From Prevotellamassilia timonensis (GTDB lineage Bacteria > Bacteroidota > Bacteroidia > Bacteroidales > Bacteroidaceae): a stretch of DNA of 36,610 nucleotides. The notes below the pieces were generated by a model. The model was given only the letters and a program-made list of their open reading frames with translations. It was not told the DNA's origin and did no database searches. Positions 32,961 to 36,610 of the stretch are shown one piece after another; position 1 is the first letter of the stretch, and every line of letters starts with the position of its first letter. The translations under genes were made by a program, and so were the position numbers. The stretch is from contig NZ_LT629844.1 in the NCBI RefSeq assembly GCF_900106785.1, positions 728,988-765,597 of the forward strand. The letters are read 5' to 3'.

Positions 32961-33359
32961 ATGTCCTCTGAAGATTTTTCACGTTTTGACTCACTCAAAC
33001 TATTCATGCACCAAATATACGAATACCGCAAAGGTGTGAGGCCGCTCGTACTGTGCACCATGTGCAATGACTGCGCGCAAATTATGTGCAAACGCCTTGA
33101 CGAGCAGGGCATATCTTATATTGAGCAACCCGTGTCAAGTAACAAGGTGAATTTGTATTTTGGCAAAAAGGCTTGCCTCGATGTGGTGCGCACATTCGTA
33201 CACAAACCAATGCATGTATTAACTCCAGCCGAAGACTTTATGTTAGGGGCCATGCTCGGGTATGACATCACGGCGCAGTGCGAACGCTTCTGCAAACGAA
33301 ATGAAGCTATATGCGGTCAGACGTATAACGCCCGCCATCAGTCTTATGCGGTAGTTTGA
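32961..33359 (+). CDS. DUF2023 family protein
   Basis: A 132-residue cytosolic protein. The family signature is LKLFMHQIYEYRKGVRPLVL near the N terminus and NKVNLYFGKKACLDVV in the middle. A cysteine cluster (LCTMCNDCAQIMCKRL, four Cys in about 13 residues) and two further C-terminal Cys are striking. The function is unknown. I recall that DUF2023 genes in Bacteroidetes are found next to flavodoxin, as here (208 bp downstream of it), so a role in flavodoxin redox or maturation is an inference from context. The Cys cluster could bind metal. The last residues (SYAVV) show no special motif. Confidence 0.82.
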   Translation: MSSEDFSRFDSLKLFMHQIYEYRKGVRPLVLCTMCNDCAQIMCKRLDEQGISYIEQPVSSNKVNLYFGKKACLDVVRTFVHKPMHVLTPAEDFMLGAMLGYDITAQCERFCKRNEAICGQTYNARHQSYAVV

Positions 33360-33526
33360 ATATCTCTTTTTGCTCATTTCGTCGCAAAAAACTGCCTTTT
33401 TGTCATTTTATGATTGTAAAATGCCGCAAAATAAAAAATTATTCGTACTTTTACCATCGAAATTCAAAAGGGCTGCTTCAAACGGCCGCAAATTGAGCAA
33501 AAACTAAGACAAACCAACGCATATTT

Positions 33527-34861
33527 ATGAACGCTTTAGAAACTGTTGAACGCCTTAAACAGCGTTTCCCAAACGAACCTGAGTACATTCAAGCCGTGAG
33601 CCAGGTGCTCGGCACAATCGAGGATGAATACAACCGTCACCCCGAATTTGAGCAGGCTAATCTTATCGATCGCCTCTGCATTCCCGATCGTATTATCTCA
33701 TTCCGAGTAACTTGGGTTGACGACAAGGGCAAGGTGCAAACTAATATGGGTTATCGTGTGCAGCACAACAATGCCATCGGTCCGTACAAGGGCGGCATAC
33801 GTTTCCACGCAAGTGTTACACCATCTGTTTTGAAATTCCTCGCCTTCGAGCAGACGTTCAAAAATGCACTCACTACATTGCCTATGGGCGGTGCTAAGGG
33901 TGGTTCAGACTTCAATCCGCATGGCAAGAGCGATGCTGAGGTAATGCGTTTCTGCCAGGCGTTCATGAACGAACTTTACCGTCATATCGGTCCCGACGAG
34001 GACGTTCCTGCCGGCGATATAGGCGTAGGTGGCCGCGAAGTAGGCTATATGTTCGGACAGTATAAAAAGTTGACGCATCAGTTTGTAGGTGTACTCACTG
34101 GCAAGGGCCTCCAGTTCGGCGGTTCGCTTATTCGTCCCGAAGCTACTGGTTATGGCAATGTTTACTTCCTCGAGAGCATGCTTCAAACCAGAGGCATTGA
34201 ATTAAAGGGCAAGCGTGTACTTGTAAGTGGCTCGGGCAACGTGGCACAGTACACTGTCGAAAAACTCATCGAACTTGGTGCAGTGCCTGTAACACTTTCC
34301 GATTCAGATGGTTATATCTATGATCCGGACGGTATCGATGCTGACAAACTCGCTTTCGTTATGGAACTCAAAAACGAAAAGCGTGGTCGTATAAAGGAAT
34401 ATGCTGAAAAGTATGGCGTGAAGTACGTAGCTGGTGCACGTCCTTGGGGCGAGAAGGCTGACATAGCATTGCCTTCTGCTACACAGGATGAAATTGAAGA
34501 AGCCGATGCACGTTCACTCGTGGCTAATGGTGTAATTGCTGTCAGCGAAGGTGCCAACATGCCTTCAACTCCCGAGGCCATTGAAATATTCCAGCAGGCC
34601 AAATTGCTCTATGCTCCGGGCAAGGCTGCCAATGCTGGTGGTGTAGCTGTGTCTGGTCTTGAAATGAGCCAAAATTCAGAACGCTTGAGCTGGACGCGTG
34701 AGCAGGTTGACGAGCGTTTGAAGATGATCATGAGCGACATTCATCAAAACTGCGTAAAGTATGGCACACAGCCTGATGGCTATATCAACTATGTACGTGG
34801 TGCCAATGTGGCTGGTTTCCTCAAGGTGGCTAAAGCCATGATGGCTCAAGGTATCGTCTAA
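33527..34861 (+). CDS. gdhA: Glutamate dehydrogenase
   Basis: A 444-residue hexameric enzyme that interconverts 2-oxoglutarate plus ammonium and glutamate. The substrate domain has GGIRFHASV, the catalytic-Lys motif LPMGGAKGGSDFNP, and AGDIGVGGREVGYM. The nucleotide domain has VLVSGSGNVAQYTVEKL (Rossmann loop), then NAGGVAVSGLEMSQN. The length matches the bacterial ~445-residue class. The residue after the second strand of the Rossmann fold (TLSDSDG) does not decide the cofactor; NADP(H) is usual for this class. It is a single-gene unit with about 165 bp of upstream DNA holding a partial -7 match (TACTTTTA) and a clear terminator downstream. Confidence 0.96.
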   Translation: MNALETVERLKQRFPNEPEYIQAVSQVLGTIEDEYNRHPEFEQANLIDRLCIPDRIISFRVTWVDDKGKVQTNMGYRVQHNNAIGPYKGGIRFHASVTPSVLKFLAFEQTFKNALTTLPMGGAKGGSDFNPHGKSDAEVMRFCQAFMNELYRHIGPDEDVPAGDIGVGGREVGYMFGQYKKLTHQFVGVLTGKGLQFGGSLIRPEATGYGNVYFLESMLQTRGIELKGKRVLVSGSGNVAQYTVEKLIELGAVPVTLSDSDGYIYDPDGIDADKLAFVMELKNEKRGRIKEYAEKYGVKYVAGARPWGEKADIALPSATQDEIEEADARSLVANGVIAVSEGANMPSTPEAIEIFQQAKLLYAPGKAANAGGVAVSGLEMSQNSERLSWTREQVDERLKMIMSDIHQNCVKYGTQPDGYINYVRGANVAGFLKVAKAMMAQGIV

Positions 34862-34912
34862 ATAACTTGCTGCATTCGCATTGGTTATTGCGGCATGCTC
34901 AATATGACATTC

Positions 34913-34962
34913 AATCCTCATTGAAGGTGTAACACGCACTTTCAATGGGGATTTCTTTTATT
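34913..34962 (+). terminator. Intrinsic terminator of gdhA
   Basis: A 17-bp stem (34913-34929 with 34937-34953, two wobble pairs), 7-base loop, followed by TCTTTTATT. It begins about 52 bp after the stop. Confidence 0.85.
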
Positions 34963-35600
34963 ATCCACATTTGTCCTCGCGCGCACGCGCGCGTCAGCAG
35001 ATTTATGCAAAATTATCTGCATTCTGCACTTTTCGCTATAACTATCTGAAAATCAACTACTTAAGAGTGTAGACACTACCTACACACTTGTCTACACTAC
35101 CTGCACACTTGTCTGCACAACCTGCACACTTGTCTGCACAACCTACACACTTGTCTACACTACTTACACACTTGTCTACACTACTTACACACTTGTCTAC
35201 ACTACCTGCACACTTGTCTGCACAACCTGCACTACCTACACTACTTGCACTGCCTGCACTACCTACACAATTCCACTTTCGCCATGACCCGCGCATTCCG
35301 TCACGTGCACAAGCCAATCCGCCATAGCCACCCCGTACATTCACTCGGAGCAACTCATCGGCCGTCCTCCCGTTTCCCAACCGTCCCCGTCACACGACAA
35401 ATTCTGCGCATCCCCAATCCCCTTGTGATAGCACAGTGTAGGCAAAGTGCAAGCATACATACACTCTGCAACTATCTGATAATCAATACGAAACACCCCG
35501 CTAGTGCAGAGTGACGACAAATACACTGCAAAATGCCGGACGCGCGTGCGCGCATACGCATACACGTATATGTATGATTGTCTTGTAACCCAGCCCCTCA
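34963..35600. other. Non-coding repeat-rich spacer, part 1
   Basis: No credible gene. It contains a GC-rich alternating block (CGCGCGCACGCGCGCG, about 34979-34994) and its reverse counterpart (CGCGCGTGCGCGCA, about 35540-35553), the 21-bp array, and two copies of an AACTATCTGAAAATCAA/AACTATCTGATAATCAA motif (about 35039 and 35469). A related TTGATAATCAG motif lies near the 10-bp array at 11221. Confidence 0.6.
35083..35270. repeat. 21-bp tandem repeat, seven units, then a 9-bp ladder
   Basis: CACACTTGTC recurs at 35083, 35104, 35125, 35146, 35167, 35188 and 35209, an exact 21-bp period. From about 35230 it degenerates into 9-bp units (TACCTACAC, TACTTGCAC, TGCCTGCAC). The core TGTCTGCAC/TGTCTACAC is shared with the 10-bp array at 11264. 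Both strands read open because the unit lacks stop codons and is a multiple of three. Confidence 0.85.
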
Positions 35601-36000
35601 GCGCCAGCCCTTGTGTCCCTTCCGGCCACGCGGACGCCAGTCCGTGGCCGTCCGCCGCGCAGCGGCCTTATGTGTATCTTATGAAAACTTATGTTCTTAT
35701 GTTTCCGCGCTAAGCGGCAAGCACGAACGTCAAATCTTCTGTCCTTATGTTCTTCTGTCCTTATGTTTCCCGCGTTAGCGGCCAACCAAGTTCCGCTACG
35801 GCGTCAGCCCTTATGTCTCTTGAGGCCACCCGGACGGTAGTCCGTGGCCGTCCGCCGCGCAGCGGCCTTATGTGTATCTTATGAAAACTTATGTTCTTAT
35901 GTTCCCGCGGTAAGCGGCAAGCACAAACGTTATATCTTATGTTCTTATGTCCTTATGTTCTTCTGTTTCCCGCGTTAGCGGCCAACTAATCCCCGCTACG
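35601..36000. repeat. 200-bp tandem duplication
   Basis: 35601-35800 and 35801-36000 are near-identical copies with an exact 200-bp offset: for example TCCGTGGCCG at 35641 and 35841, and CGCGTTAGCG at 35771 and 35971. A third copy begins at 36001 (GCGTCAGCTC) and fades. Each copy holds GC-rich palindromic parts and runs of CTTATGTTCTTATG. No gene. Confidence 0.85.
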
Positions 36001-36094
36001 GCGTCAGCTCATCAGCCTGTTAGCACATCAACAAGCAGGCAAAGCGAACTTTTATGTTCTTCAGCACACTTTCGCAAAATATCCACCCCAAAAC

Positions 36095-36125
36095 TTGGCA
36101 TATACACAAGTAAGCCCTACATTTG
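36095..36125 (+). promoter_or_regulatory. Candidate upstream promoter (CTTGG-N20-TACATTTG)
   Basis: TACATTTG (36118-36125) fits TAnnTTTG exactly, with TTG 20 bp upstream (36095-36097). It could be a distal rRNA promoter or the start of a small RNA that ends at 36245. Confidence 0.4.
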
Positions 36126-36131
36126 CCCCGT

Positions 36132-36245
36132 TGGACATAAAAATCCCCGCCCGCCAGCACACCGGCAAACCAGCACTTTTGCCCACCAGCAGGCACAAAC
36201 GGTCATGTCCGCCGCCCGAGAGCGCAAAATTGCGCGATTTTTTTT
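36132..36245 (+). ncRNA. Candidate small RNA upstream of the rRNA operon
   Basis: A ~114-nt interval lies between a -7 box (36118) and an intrinsic terminator (36222-36245). GGACAT (36133-36138) can pair with ATGTCC (36205-36210). No class is recognised, and no ORF is convincing. Confidence 0.3.
36222..36245 (+). terminator. Intrinsic terminator before the rRNA promoter
   Basis: GCGCAAAATTGCGC folds as a short GC-rich stem and is followed by GA then eight T. It would stop upstream transcription 88 bp before the rRNA -33 box. Confidence 0.6.
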
Positions 36246-36332
36246 GCACGCCGCAACGCGCTGGCATTCAGCGCGTTACGTCCGTTTCAAGAGAAATTCC
36301 CGAAAATTTCTCCAAAATTTCTTCGCCAAAAA

Positions 36333-36364
36333 TTTGGTGTGTGTGACAAAAGTCCGTACCTTTG
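36333..36364 (+). promoter_or_regulatory. rRNA operon promoter (TTTG-N20-TACCTTTG)
   Basis: TTTG (36333-36336) and TACCTTTG (36357-36364) are 20 bp apart, a full Bacteroidetes consensus promoter. Transcription would start near 36371, about 227 bp before 16S. Confidence 0.82.
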
Positions 36365-36370
36365 CACTCG

Positions 36371-36597
36371 CAAAACAGAAATGAGGCCTACAACACCTCA
36401 CAAATCTGAAGCAATTCGATCTTTGAAAACATTACATAAAACTATTTTGTAGAGAAGTACAAGAGACAAAATGAGCACTCTTTTCATAAAGAGCTGTTCG
36501 GGTTAAAAAGTCACTTGTCAATTCCTGAAAGAAATTTCAAGGACAGGTAATGACGGAGTCTTGAGCAAAAACAGAGAAAACAAAACATTAAGATATT
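36371..36597 (+). promoter_or_regulatory. rRNA operon leader
   Basis: A transcribed leader with the GATCTTTGAAAAC block common before Bacteroidales 16S genes. Complementary segments (GTCACTTGTC near 36510 and GACAGGTAATGAC near 36542) could form a processing or antitermination stem. Confidence 0.65.
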
Positions 36598-36610
36598 ACA
36601 ATGAAGAGTT
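36598..36610 (+). rRNA. 16S ribosomal RNA, 5' end only
   Basis: The last bases ACAATGAAGAGTT align with the first 13 positions of 16S rRNA (TGAAGAGTTTGATC...). The strong promoter and leader upstream support this. The gene continues beyond the window. Confidence 0.85.

Noticed and set aside
35083-35270. CRISPR array
   Set aside because: Units are contiguous 21-bp tandems without unique spacers, and no cas gene is present.
35057-35380. 107-codon Cys-rich heptad-repeat protein on the minus strand
   Set aside because: The frame is open only because of the stop-free 21-bp array; the plus strand is open too. No signal or start context supports it.
36061-36384. Small ORFs next to the rRNA promoter
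   Set aside because: They cross the terminator and the rRNA promoter and have no recognisable content.

Overview
The window looks like a chromosomal segment from a Bacteroidales bacterium, most likely Prevotellaceae. The evidence is the lineage-typical gene content: a C10 (streptopain-like) protease with a C-terminal sorting-type domain, the GTPase-defective EF-G paralogue (EF-G2), DUF4270 next to a short GT5 protein, DUF2023 next to flavodoxin, and a GH92-like protein. Promoters also fit the Bacteroidetes TTTG / TAnnTTTG pattern and there are few Shine-Dalgarno sites. Both edges fall in multicopy DNA: base 1 is the outer end of an insertion sequence, and the last 13 bases are the 5' end of a 16S rRNA gene. 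This is what a contig broken at repeats would look like.

Layout. 1-1621: ISL3/ISAon1-type IS with ~54-bp terminal inverted repeats. 1646-4263: C10 protease broken by a nonsense codon and a one-base deletion, with the IS ending 24 bp upstream of its start. 4388-7978: Nif3-like protein, coiled-coil/zinc-ribbon protein, EngB GTPase and an orphan histidine kinase, the last two overlapping by 4 nt. 7979-8683: no gene, but a perfect 20-bp hairpin and a ~370-bp imperfect palindrome. 8684-10831: EF-G2. 10832-12126: no protein gene, but several repeats and a promoter-driven structured RNA candidate (11720-11839) upstream of an orphan RhuM-family gene (12127-13158). 13717-15687: Kup potassium transporter. 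15751-16125: an interspersed repeat and an inverted partial copy. 16185-17396 (-): panC-panD. Divergent from these: stand-alone GT5 domain, DUF4270 lipoprotein, sugar-1-P nucleotidyltransferase and a small unknown protein. 21608-30995 (-): a long co-oriented run (lon, tgt, lptF-like, DEAD-box helicase, GH92-like, recA, small DUF). Divergent from lon: a TrmN6-like methyltransferase. Then flavodoxin, DUF2023 and gdhA. 34963-36597: repeat-rich non-coding DNA leading into the rRNA promoter and leader.

Functional themes. Most genes are housekeeping: translation and ribosome work (EngB, EF-G2, Tgt, TrmN6, rRNA), proteostasis (Lon), recombination (RecA), pantothenate synthesis (PanC, PanD), envelope biogenesis (LptF-like, nucleotidyltransferase), potassium and ammonium metabolism (Kup, GdhA) and electron transfer (flavodoxin). 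Accessory content is limited to the IS, the decayed protease, RhuM and the repeat-rich spacers. The points most worth following up are the structured RNA at 11720-11839, the three-hairpin interspersed repeat, the octamer arrays around flavodoxin, the GH92-like protein that lost its catalytic barrel, and a possible small RNA just upstream of the rRNA promoter. No CRISPR array, tRNA gene or complete defence operon was seen.
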